A stretch of 10,271 bases of DNA from Pseudomonadota bacterium (GTDB taxonomy: Bacteria; Pseudomonadota; Gammaproteobacteria; Steroidobacterales; Rariloculaceae): positions 1 through 10,271 of the forward strand of contig VYEH01000258.1 of NCBI GenBank assembly GCA_009843005.1. The letters run 5' to 3'. Below the pieces are notes generated by a model, which was not told where the DNA came from, searched no databases, and was given only the letters and a program-made list of their open reading frames with translations. Shown here piece after piece: positions 1-6,503 of this stretch. The translations under genes were made by a program, and so were the position numbers. Positions within the stretch are counted from its first letter, which is position 1. Each line of letters opens with the position of its first letter.

Positions 1-1
1 G

Positions 2-1669
2 TACAACGAGGCGCTGCGGAACAATTCGCCGTCCTTTCCGATCACCGAGCGGAACCCGATTTCGGTCAACCATCCCGACAATCCCTTCGGCACGGACGTG
101 TTGTGGATCGGCCGGGTCGTCGGCGGCGGTGGAACCGCGGGCCCAACGGTCCACGACTCCATGACCTGGCGGGTGGCCGGGAGCCTGACCGGAGACTTTA
201 ACGACAACTGGGGCTGGGACGTGGGCTTCCAGCGGAGCCGAAACGAATTCTTCGTCGGCGCGGAGGACACCGTCAAGGATCGACTCTACAGCGCGTTGAC
301 CGGATTCGGCGGTCCGGATTGCGATCCGGCCACGGGCGCTCCGGGGGTGGGCGATTGCCGCTGGTTCAATCCCTTCGGCAGCTCGCTGACCGGGACGGGC
401 ACGGTCAACACGCCGGAACTCATCGACCACATTCAGGGCCCGTACACCATCGACGCCAACACCAGGCTCACGACGTTCGACGGCGTGGTGACGGGCAATT
501 TCGGCGCGCTTCCCGGCGGACCGGCGGGCATCGCCGTGGGCGCACAGATCCGGGAAGAGGAAACCCACTCGGACTACAGCGAGCTTGCGAACCGGGACGC
601 CTTCATGTTCGTCGTGGGCAACCCCGACTTCGCCAGCAGCCGGGAGGTGACCGCGGCGTTCGTGGATTTGCTGTTGCCCGTAAGCGAGCAACTGGACCTG
701 CAGCTTGCCGCGCGGTTCGAGGACTATGGGGGCGGCGTCGATTCCACGGACCCGAAGCTGACCGCCTTGTGGCGTCCCACCGACTCCTTCGCGCTGCGGG
801 CGTCCGTCGGGACATCCTTCCGCTCGCCGTCGATATTTCAGGCATTCGGCACGCAGACGACGCTGGAGGAATTGACCGACCCGTTGGTTCCGGGCGCCAC
901 GCAATTCCTGCCGGTGCGGACCCAGCCCAACCTGTCTGGCAAGACACTCAGGCCGGAGACTGCCGACGTGGCCAACCTGGGGTTCACATTCTCGCCCGGC
1001 GGCAACCTGGAACTCGGCGTGGATTATTGGTCGTTCGACTACACCGACGTCATCATCCAGCAGAATCCCCAGGCGCTGCTGGACGCTGCGGTCGCCGGCG
1101 ATGCGGCGGCGGCGCGGCAGATCGAACGCGGCCCCACGGGCGGACTGCTTCGGGTCAACTCGTTCTACGATAATGCCTCGTCGCTCAGGACGGACGGCCT
1201 GGACTTCTCGATCGCCTACACGATGGAACTGGCTGCCGGAACGCTGCGACTGGGCGCTCAGGCTACCGCCGTGTCAACCTACGACTTGGCGGACCCCCAG
1301 GCAGGCGTGATCGACGGCGCCGGCAAGCGCAACTTCGCGAACTTCGCCACTTCGGTGCCGGAACTGCGGGGCAACGCGTTCATGAACTGGCAGCGCGGCA
1401 TCCACGGCGTCAACGTCTACGTCCACCACATCGACTCGTACCTGGACGACGGCCAGCCCGGCTCGCTTCGGCCCATTGGAAGCCACGCGACCGTGGACGC
1501 GCAATACAACCTTGCGCTGGACCGGTTCGCCGGCGTGACGCTCTCGTTCGGCGGCTTCAACCTGACAGGAGAAGATCCGCCGCCCGTGGCCACGAACGGC
1601 GGTTTCGACTCCAAGGTACACGATCCGCGCGGGCGGCTGCTCTACGCACGGGCTTCGGTGTCATTCTGA
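2..1669 (+). CDS. TonB-dependent outer-membrane receptor, 3' part (5' end outside window)
   Basis: C-terminal 555 residues of a TonB-dependent receptor, an outer-membrane beta-barrel that imports a ligand using TonB/ExbBD energy. The frame is open back to the left edge, so the GTG at 98 is not taken as the start; signal peptide, TonB box and most of the plug lie outside. What is visible is barrel: an NPFGTDV segment near the left edge, alternating amphipathic strands, and the block around 690-850 with RFEDYGG, DPKLTALWRPTDSFALRAS and SFRSPS, which resembles the conserved mid-barrel of the family. It ends in YARASVSF, a terminal aromatic residue as expected for the beta-barrel assembly signal. 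The stop overlaps by 9 bases the end of the convergent antitoxin gene. The substrate cannot be told from this part. Confidence 0.9.
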   Translation, partial: YNEALRNNSPSFPITERNPISVNHPDNPFGTDVLWIGRVVGGGGTAGPTVHDSMTWRVAGSLTGDFNDNWGWDVGFQRSRNEFFVGAEDTVKDRLYSALTGFGGPDCDPATGAPGVGDCRWFNPFGSSLTGTGTVNTPELIDHIQGPYTIDANTRLTTFDGVVTGNFGALPGGPAGIAVGAQIREEETHSDYSELANRDAFMFVVGNPDFASSREVTAAFVDLLLPVSEQLDLQLAARFEDYGGGVDSTDPKLTALWRPTDSFALRASVGTSFRSPSIFQAFGTQTTLEELTDPLVPGATQFLPVRTQPNLSGKTLRPETADVANLGFTFSPGGNLELGVDYWSFDYTDVIIQQNPQALLDAAVAGDAAAARQIERGPTGGLLRVNSFYDNASSLRTDGLDFSIAYTMELAAGTLRLGAQATAVSTYDLADPQAGVIDGAGKRNFANFATSVPELRGNAFMNWQRGIHGVNVYVHHIDSYLDDGQPGSLRPIGSHATVDAQYNLALDRFAGVTLSFGGFNLTGEDPPPVATNGGFDSKVHDPRGRLLYARASVSF

Positions 1670-1912
1670 GGAACCGGTCTCGCCCTGAAATGCGGTGAGC
1701 AGATCTTCGGGAAGCGGTTCGAAGAAACTGGAAGGCAAATTCATACCACGGTCTATTCCAGTGGGGCGTCTCTCCTGTAAGGGTTGTGGCAATGGGCGAA
1801 TCTCCGCAACCGGCACATTACGGCGGCAAATAGTTACAGTTTCACCCCGCTCCACAGATTCGATATAACGTGAGAAGTGTGCCTTTGCTTCTCCAATGTT
1901 GATCTTGACCAT
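1661..1912 (-). CDS. Phd/YefM-family antitoxin, apparently without its toxin
   Basis: Small protein of 83 residues when started at the ATG at 1912 (MVKINIGEAKAHFSRYIESV). Three further in-frame ATGs at 1927, 1924 and 1921 could give up to 88 residues, and no clear ribosome-binding site decides between them. The N-terminal half (INIGEAK, HFSRYIE, V-RGE-V-I-RR--PVAEI-P) is the typical DNA-binding and dimer fold of Phd/YefM antitoxins. The tail (SSFFEPLPEDLLTAFQG) resembles the toxin-binding tail of members normally paired with a PIN-domain toxin. No toxin follows: the reading frame ends inside the 3' end of the convergent receptor gene. It is the last gene of the cysG-corC run, beginning at or across the corC stop codon, so translation is probably coupled. 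The DNA looks less GC-rich than its neighbours, suggesting acquisition. Role as an orphan or cross-acting antitoxin is inference. Confidence 0.85.
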   Translation of the reverse strand: MVKINIGEAKAHFSRYIESVERGETVTICRRNVPVAEIRPLPQPLQERRPTGIDRGMNLPSSFFEPLPEDLLTAFQGETGSSE

Positions 1913-1913
1913 A

Positions 1914-3170
1914 TCAATCATCATCATCCGGTGAGCGATCCTCTCGCGGCGTTATTCGAATACGTTCCGCGCGCTTCTCGGTGGCGGACAGAACCTCCAG
2001 GCGATAACTCTCCCAGGTGACCGCATCGTCCTGGACCGGGATGCGGCCAAGTTGCTCGGCAATCAGGCCGGCGGGACTCGTGATATCGGTATCGGGCTGC
2101 CATTCGAACCCGAAATGCTCGCCGATCTTTCTCATCTCGATGGAGGCGACGACGATCAGCGAGCCGTCGGCCTGGGGCCACATTTCCTCCGAGTAGGGAT
2201 CGCTCTCGTCGTCGATTTCGCCGACGATCTCCTCGAGGATGTCCTCCAGCGTGACGATGCCTTCGACGCCGCCGTACTCGTCCACCACGATGGCCATGTG
2301 GCTCCGCGATTCCTGAAAGGCGCGCAGCAGGCTGACCAGCGAGCGACTCTCCGGAATCGTCAGGGCCTGGCGGACCAGGGCGCTCCAGTCAATGGCTTCA
2401 CCCGGATGCTCATGAACATGGAACAGCAGCTCCTTGGCAAGCACGATTCCGGTGACGTGGTCCAGGTCGTCCGTGGTGGAGAAGGGCAGCCGGCTGTGGC
2501 CGGATTTGCGTATGGTCTCGAGGTTTTCCGCCCAGGCGCGCTCGCCGGAAATGAACTGGATGTTCTGCCGGGGCACCATGGCGTCGTGGACGCTGAGCTG
2601 TGTCAGCCGCGTGGCGCCGACGATCATGCTCGCGGTCCGGGCGCCGACGGCGCCTTCGCTTCGGGCGAGCCCGGCCAGCAACCGGATCTCCTCGGCGGAG
2701 GTGGTTGGCCGTCTCTTGTCCGGGCGCAGCGACCTGGAGACCATTTCGCTCAGCGCCACCAGCGGACGCAGCGACACGCTGAGAAACTGAATGCCCCAGG
2801 CAACGGGGCTCGCCAATTCCCTGGAGTAGGTTACGCCGAGGGTCTTCGGAATGATCTCCGTCAGCAGCAGGACGGAAATGGTGAAGACTATGGTGAAGAC
2901 CCAAAGCGTTTCGGCTGCGAAAGCATCCTCGTAGCTCGCTCCGGCCACGGCGGCGCCCACGGTGTGCGCCACCGTGTTGACGATAAGGATCGCCGCGATG
3001 GGGACGTCGATCCCCCGCTTGAAGCGTTTCAGGAGATGTCCCGAACGCTTGCCGTCCTGGACCAGCGCCTCCACATCGGCGTTGCCGATGGACAGCAGCA
3101 CGGACTCCATGATCGAGCAGAGGAAGGAACCTACCAGCGCCAGCGCAACGGCTATGGCGAATGTCAGCAT
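1914..3170 (-). CDS. CNNM/CorC-family inner-membrane protein (DUF21-CBS pair-CorC_HlyC)
   Basis: Complete 418-residue protein of the CNNM/CorB (UPF0053, HlyC/CorC) family, linked to magnesium and divalent-cation export or resistance; often labelled hemolysin, which is misleading. Domain order: DUF21/CNNM membrane domain about residues 1-150 with hydrophobic segments near 3-28, 55-78, 88-106 and 120-142, and the family TEIIPKT turn at 104-110; a CBS pair about 195-315, with the conserved VDEYGGVEGIVTLEDILEEI from 296; a CorC_HlyC domain about 325-408. The tail ends in DDDD. The start is supported by GGAG six bases upstream of the ATG. It lies 14 bases downstream of cysG and abuts the antitoxin gene, so all three are probably co-transcribed. 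E. coli YfjD/CorB is the likely functional class; the transported ion is not determined by sequence. Confidence 0.93.
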   Translation of the reverse strand: MLTFAIAVALALVGSFLCSIMESVLLSIGNADVEALVQDGKRSGHLLKRFKRGIDVPIAAILIVNTVAHTVGAAVAGASYEDAFAAETLWVFTIVFTISVLLLTEIIPKTLGVTYSRELASPVAWGIQFLSVSLRPLVALSEMVSRSLRPDKRRPTTSAEEIRLLAGLARSEGAVGARTASMIVGATRLTQLSVHDAMVPRQNIQFISGERAWAENLETIRKSGHSRLPFSTTDDLDHVTGIVLAKELLFHVHEHPGEAIDWSALVRQALTIPESRSLVSLLRAFQESRSHMAIVVDEYGGVEGIVTLEDILEEIVGEIDDESDPYSEEMWPQADGSLIVVASIEMRKIGEHFGFEWQPDTDITSPAGLIAEQLGRIPVQDDAVTWESYRLEVLSATEKRAERIRITPREDRSPDDDD

Positions 3171-3184
3171 GCAAGTCTCCGCGA

Positions 3185-4648
3185 CTAGGGATGGATGATG
3201 AGCCGGTCGGGGGCGAACCAGCCGTGGTCTCGGGCAAATTGACTGGTCTCACCGACGTAAAGCAGCGCCGGCGATTCGACGGCGTGCGTTTCGGAAGCGT
3301 CGCCAAGTTTTTCGAGGATCGTGCAAATGACTCGCTGGTCCTTCGCCGTACCGCGTTCCACCACGGCTACGGGTGTCAGCCGATCGTAACCCCGCTCGAT
3401 CAGCCGATCCGCAAGAACGGCGTATTTCGCGACCCCCATGTACAGGACCAGGGTCTGGCCCGGCGAAAAATCGGCAACCTCGGCAATGCCCCGTTCCGTG
3501 TGGCCGGTGGTGAGTACCACGGACTGGGCGGCGCCGCGCAGCGTCAGCGGGATGCCCGCGTAGCAGGCGCAGCCCTGAGCGGCGGACACGCCCGGCACCA
3601 CCTGGAAGGGCAGTCCGGCTTCGACAAGCGCCTCAACCTCCTCGCCGCCGCGGCCGAAGATCATCGGATCGCCGCCCTTGAGTCGGCACACGCGCTTGCC
3701 GGCGCGGACATGGCCGATCAGGAGTGCGTTGATGTCGGGCTGCTTGATGGTTTTTTTTATTGTTTTGTTGTCCACCGAGATCTACTCGGCGTCGCGGCGC
3801 GCGAACTCGAGCACTTCCTCGCCCACCAGCCGGTCGTAAAGCACCACCTCGGCCTGACTCAGCAACTGACGGCCGCGCAGCGTGATCAGGTCCGCCCGGC
3901 CCGGCCCGGCGCCCACCAGCCAGGCTTCGCCGGTCTTGTCGGGGTGCTGCGAATGCCACTCGGCCAGCTGCCGGTCCAGCGCCGCTTCGGCCTCGGCTTC
4001 GCGGCCCGCATAAACCGATTCCGGTATCCGGCTTTCAAGCACCCACTCCCAGAATCGGCGGCGCTGGTCCAGATCGCCGATGCGGTCACGGACACGCGTC
4101 CGCCACCGACCGGCGAGCCCGGCGAACGCGCCGAGCCCCATCGGCAGCATGGACTCGATGCGGCCCTTGAGCCACCGCGCCAGAACCGGCGAACTGCCGC
4201 CGGTGGAGACGGCCACCGTCACAGGCGCACGATCGATGATCGCCGGCATGATGACGTTGCCCAGATCCGCATCGTCCACCACGTTGCAGAATCGTTTGGC
4301 CGATTCGGCGGCGCGGGCAACGGCGGCGTTCAATTTTTGGTCGGAGGTGGCCGCGATGATGAGCCAGTAGGGACGGATGTCGCCGGGACCGGCTGGAGCG
4401 CCCCCGGTTCCGGTCGGACCGTCCCCGGATTCGTCGCCGTAGTGGCCGGGCACGAACTCGCCGTCCAGATGGTGGATCTCCCCGGCTTCCCGCAGCTCCC
4501 TCAACTCGTCGTTGAGGGCGGGGCCGGCCACGGTCACTTCAGCGCCCGCGGCCAGCAGCAACCGCACCTTGCGCGCACCCACGTCGCCGCCGCCCACAAC
4601 CAGGCAGCGGCGCCCGTCAAGTCGGGCAAAGAGCGGGAGATATTGCAT
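3185..4648 (-). pseudogene. cysG: Siroheme synthase CysG interrupted by an in-frame TAG codon
   Basis: Fused CysG: precorrin-2 dehydrogenase/ferrochelatase followed by uroporphyrinogen-III C-methyltransferase (SUMT), making siroheme for sulfite or nitrite reductase. The first part (4648 to 3785, 288 residues) has the NAD-binding VVGGGDVGARK at 17-27, the catalytic Asp in FCNVVD at 125, VSTGGSSPVLARW, then the start of the SUMT domain (VGAGPGRADLITL, YDRLV with Asp272). A TAG at 3784-3782 follows RRDAE. The same frame then continues without any shift through INALL, GKRV-RLKGGDPMIFGRGGEE, VVPGVSAAQGC and YAGIPLT to 3185. The whole span (487 codons including the TAG) matches CysG, so the break lies inside SUMT, not between domains. 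A GTG at 3775 could restart translation. An extra Gly/Pro-rich stretch sits at about residues 71-92. Decayed gene, readthrough, split product or sequence error all remain possible. Confidence 0.85.
3748..3784 (-). other. Amber codon and A-rich, substituted catalytic loop inside cysG
   Basis: On the minus strand the TAG (3784-3782) is followed by codons reading ISVDNKTIKKTIKQ. These align without gaps to the conserved CysG loop R-V-F-V-G-K-R-A-G-Y-H-C-V-P-Q. The Gly and catalytic Lys (Lys270 in Salmonella CysG) are Asp and Asn here. The stretch is rich in A, ending in a run of eight A (eight T at 3751-3758 on the plus strand), in contrast to the GC-rich gene around it. Confidence 0.75.
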
Positions 4649-4759
4649 GTAGAAAGGCTGGCACGGAAAGATGCCGGATTGCTACGGGCACTGCGCATGC
4701 CTGTCAGTCACAAGGCGCTCCGATATTACCGATAGGCGCCGGATATTGCCATTTGAAGC
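4649..4759. other. Intergenic gap between cysG and the coiled-coil gene
   Basis: This 111-base gap on the minus strand lies between the end of the coiled-coil gene and the cysG start. No convincing Shine-Dalgarno precedes the cysG ATG at 4648, no clear terminator is visible, and the TAATAT near 4729-4734 (minus strand) has only a poor -35 partner. Whether cysG has its own promoter or is read through from the upstream gene cannot be decided here. Confidence 0.4.
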
Positions 4760-5179
4760 CTACGCACCGCCGCCGCGGTTCAGTACCATGCCGAGTATCG
4801 TCGTCGCCAACGCGATGGCGGCAATCATCACTCCCAAGGAAACCAGCAGCATCCTCGACATATTGGCCTCGAGGGCGTCAATCCGGCCCCCCAGCTTGGC
4901 AAAGCTCGTATCGATCCGGGCATTCAGTTCCACCTGCACGGCGTCGAGGTGTTCCCGGGTCCGCTGCAGTTTAGAGTCGAGGTGTTCCCGGGTCCGCTGC
5001 AGTTTAGAGTCGAAGTGTTCCCGGGTCAGCCCCAGTTCCTTGCTGAAATGTTCCCGGGTCACCAGTTGATTGACGGATTGGCCCATGATTTCGACGATGG
5101 CTTCGGCGTGTTCGACTTCAATGCCCGCCGCCTTGAGCCTGCGGGCGGCGTCCAGTGTATCAAATGCCGTGGCGGCCAT
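4760..5179 (-). CDS. Membrane-anchored coiled-coil protein (DUF1640-like)
   Basis: 139-residue protein of unknown function. It begins MAATAFDTLDAARRLKAAG and continues EHAEAIVEIM, the head typical of bacterial DUF1640-like (CCDC90-type) coiled-coil proteins. Residues 41-84 are four near-identical 11-residue units of the form TREH-[FL]-DSKLQR, giving a hendecad coiled coil. A further helical stretch follows (ARIDTSFAKLGGRIDALEANM). Residues about 109-133 (MLLVSLGVMIAAIALATTILGMVL) form one membrane segment close to the C-terminus, so the coil is probably tail-anchored to the inner membrane. The start at 5179 is chosen because GGAG lies seven bases upstream; the longer start at 5245 has no family support. 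It precedes cysG on the same strand and is divergent from cysB. A link to sulfur metabolism would be guesswork. Confidence 0.85.
   Translation of the reverse strand: MAATAFDTLDAARRLKAAGIEVEHAEAIVEIMGQSVNQLVTREHFSKELGLTREHFDSKLQRTREHLDSKLQRTREHLDAVQVELNARIDTSFAKLGGRIDALEANMSRMLLVSLGVMIAAIALATTILGMVLNRGGGA
4946..5044 (-). repeat. 33-bp tandem repeat coding hendecad coiled coil
   Basis: Two perfectly identical 33-base units (4946-4978 and 4979-5011) are followed by a degenerate third (5012-5044) and the first bases of a fourth (from 5045, sharing the core GTTCCCGGGTC). Each unit codes one 11-residue repeat of the coiled-coil protein and keeps the reading frame. The exact identity of the first two units indicates recent duplication or conversion. 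Confidence 0.92.
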
Positions 5180-5266
5180 GATCGGTCTCCCGCGGGCCGC
5201 TGCCGGGCGGACCGTCGCTTCGTGGAAATGAGGTGACGATAGCACCCGCGACGCGGCGTGAAACGT

Positions 5267-5298
5267 CCCTTTTCTGGCCGGAATGGCCAGAAAAAGGG
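5267..5298. promoter_or_regulatory. Strong inverted repeat in the divergent upstream region of cysB
   Basis: TTTTCTGGCC and GGCCAGAAAA form a perfect 10-base inverted repeat around a 5-base GGAAT loop, and CCC/GGG extends the arms with a one-base bulge. It lies between the start of the coiled-coil gene (5179, minus) and cysB (5412, plus). Neither side carries the T-run of an intrinsic terminator, so a protein-binding site or an RNA hairpin in a leader is more likely. The binding partner is unknown. Confidence 0.6.
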
Positions 5299-5354
5299 GT
5301 GATTTTCTCTACCGGTGGCGGGCACTTTGCTGTCGCATGCCCGGCGAAGCGGGT

Positions 5355-5360
5355 TAGAAT
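5355..5360 (+). promoter_or_regulatory. Possible -10 element of cysB
   Basis: TAGAAT, one base from the TATAAT consensus, lies 51 bases upstream of the cysB ATG. A matching -35 box is poor: the best TTGCTG at 5327 is 22 bases away. That would fit an activator-dependent or weak promoter, but the support is modest. Confidence 0.3.
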
Positions 5361-5411
5361 TTGCCCCGAACACGGTCATCGGCATGCGCCCGACGTGACC
5401 CTGAGCCAACA

Positions 5412-6422
5412 ATGACCCTGAAGCAACTGAAATACCTGATCGGAATCGCCGACAGCGGATTGAACATCACCGCTGCCGCGAAACGCCTGTACACAAGCCA
5501 GCCCGGGATCAGCAAGCAGTTGAAGCAGCTCGAGGCCGAGCTCAGCATGCAGCTCTTCACTCGTAAGGGCAAGAGCCTCACCGCGATCACGCCGGCGGGG
5601 CACCAGGTCATCGAGCGGGCCCGCAAGATCCTGCGCGAGGTGGACAACATATCCAGTCTCGCCAGCGACCTCACCGCGGAGCAGGAGGGCACGCTCTCCA
5701 TCGCCACCACGCACACGCAGGCGCGATACGTCCTGCCCGAGGTCATCAAGAGCTTCCGCAGCCGCTATCCCCGCGTCGACCTGGAGTTGCACCAGGGCAC
5801 CTCGGAGCAGATCGCCGAACTGGTGGCCAACCAACAGGTGGATTTCGCCATCGCCAGCGGCGCCGAGGGCCTGTTTGCCGATCTGACGCGATTGCCGATC
5901 TATCACTGGCACCGGATCGTGCTGGCGCCCAAGCAGCATCCGCTCAGCCGCAGCGTCAAGCCGCTGGACCTGGCGACTCTCGCAGCCTACCCGCTGGTGA
6001 CCTATGTGTTCAGCCTGACCGGCGAATCCTCGTTCAAGCGCGCCTTTGCCGCCCAGGACCTCGATTATCGGGTGGTGTTCACGGCGCGGGATGCCGATGT
6101 CATCAAGACCTATGTGCGCATGGGCGTGGGCGTCGGCGTACTCGCCTCCATGGCCTACGAATGCAAGGACCAGGAGGATCTCAAGGCCATCGACGCCAAG
6201 GGGCTGTTCCCGAGGATCACCACCTGGCTTGGATTCCCCCGCGACCGCGTGCTGCGCGGTTACATGGTGGATTTCATCCACCTGTTCGCGCCGGGCTACT
6301 CGCGGCGCACGATTCGCGAAGCTGCGGCGCTGGAAAGCCAGGAGCAGGTGAACGAACTGATCGGCGACGTGATCCTGCCCGAGCGGGGCGGTTGCGAGGA
6401 CGATACGGCGGCCGCGGCCTGA
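5412..6422 (+). CDS. cysB: LysR-type transcriptional regulator CysB
   Basis: 336-residue LysR-family regulator matching CysB, the activator of sulfate assimilation genes that responds to N-acetylserine and is antagonised by sulfide or thiosulfate. The winged-helix DNA-binding domain covers about residues 1-60 (LKQLKYLIGI, NITAAAKRLYTSQPGISKQLKQLE, ITPAG). The ligand domain contains the hallmark TTHTQARYVLP, with Thr100, Thr102 and Gln103 at the same numbers as the ligand-contacting residues of enteric CysB. It is followed by LHQGTSEQIAEL, FAIASGAEG, FTARDADVIKTYVRMGVGVGVLASMA and DFIHLFAPGYSRR. Length is slightly above the usual 324 because of an acidic, alanine-rich tail. The ATG at 5412 matches the family start; a TTG 17 codons upstream is rejected. 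No strong ribosome-binding site is seen. cysG lies to the left and cysH to the right, both on the opposite strand, and both are plausible targets. Confidence 0.95.
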   Translation: MTLKQLKYLIGIADSGLNITAAAKRLYTSQPGISKQLKQLEAELSMQLFTRKGKSLTAITPAGHQVIERARKILREVDNISSLASDLTAEQEGTLSIATTHTQARYVLPEVIKSFRSRYPRVDLELHQGTSEQIAELVANQQVDFAIASGAEGLFADLTRLPIYHWHRIVLAPKQHPLSRSVKPLDLATLAAYPLVTYVFSLTGESSFKRAFAAQDLDYRVVFTARDADVIKTYVRMGVGVGVLASMAYECKDQEDLKAIDAKGLFPRITTWLGFPRDRVLRGYMVDFIHLFAPGYSRRTIREAAALESQEQVNELIGDVILPERGGCEDDTAAAA

Positions 6423-6467
6423 AGAGTTGCCTGTGCGACGGGCTCGCTGAGCTGACACACAGGAAAA

Positions 6468-6496
6468 TTGACACGTATTATGTGCGCACATAGTAT
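6468..6496 (+). promoter_or_regulatory. Sigma-70 promoter of vapBC
   Basis: A perfect TTGACA (6468-6473) is separated by 17 bases from TAGTAT (6491-6496). The predicted transcription start, about seven bases downstream, falls at or one base before the vapB ATG at 6504, so the mRNA is probably leaderless. No ribosome-binding site is present between the -10 and the ATG. Confidence 0.75.
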
Positions 6497-6499
6497 GTG
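6472..6499. promoter_or_regulatory. vapBC operator palindrome
   Basis: The perfect 14-base palindrome TATGTGCGCACATA (6479-6492) lies in the spacer between -35 and -10 and runs into the -10. It extends to a 28-base imperfect palindrome with only two mismatched pairs. A further direct copy of TATGTGC is at 6494-6500. Ribbon-helix-helix antitoxins bind such sites, so this is the likely autoregulatory operator covering the promoter. Confidence 0.75.
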
Positions 6500-6503
6500 C
6501 TAA

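Noticed and set aside
98..100. GTG at 98 as the start of the left receptor
   Set aside because: The frame is open to the left edge and the visible part lacks plug and signal peptide, so the gene starts outside the window.
3748..3760. Programmed frameshift or slippage at the run of eight A in cysG
   Set aside because: The frames before the TAG and after the A run are the same, so no shift is needed, and slippage there could not bypass a stop located upstream of it.
2052..4735. Long plus-strand open frames (2052-3188 and 3161-4735) opposite corC and cysG
   Set aside because: They are antisense to genes with clear family motifs, have no recognisable domains, and long chance frames are common in GC-rich DNA.
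4946..5060. 33-bp repeats as a CRISPR array
   Set aside because: The units are directly adjacent without spacers and lie in frame within a coding sequence.
5267..5300. Inverted repeat as an intrinsic terminator
   Set aside because: No T-run follows the stem on either strand and both neighbouring genes start, not end, beside it.
5376..6491. Long minus-strand open frame opposite cysB
   Set aside because: cysB on the other strand is certain; the antisense translation has no family features.
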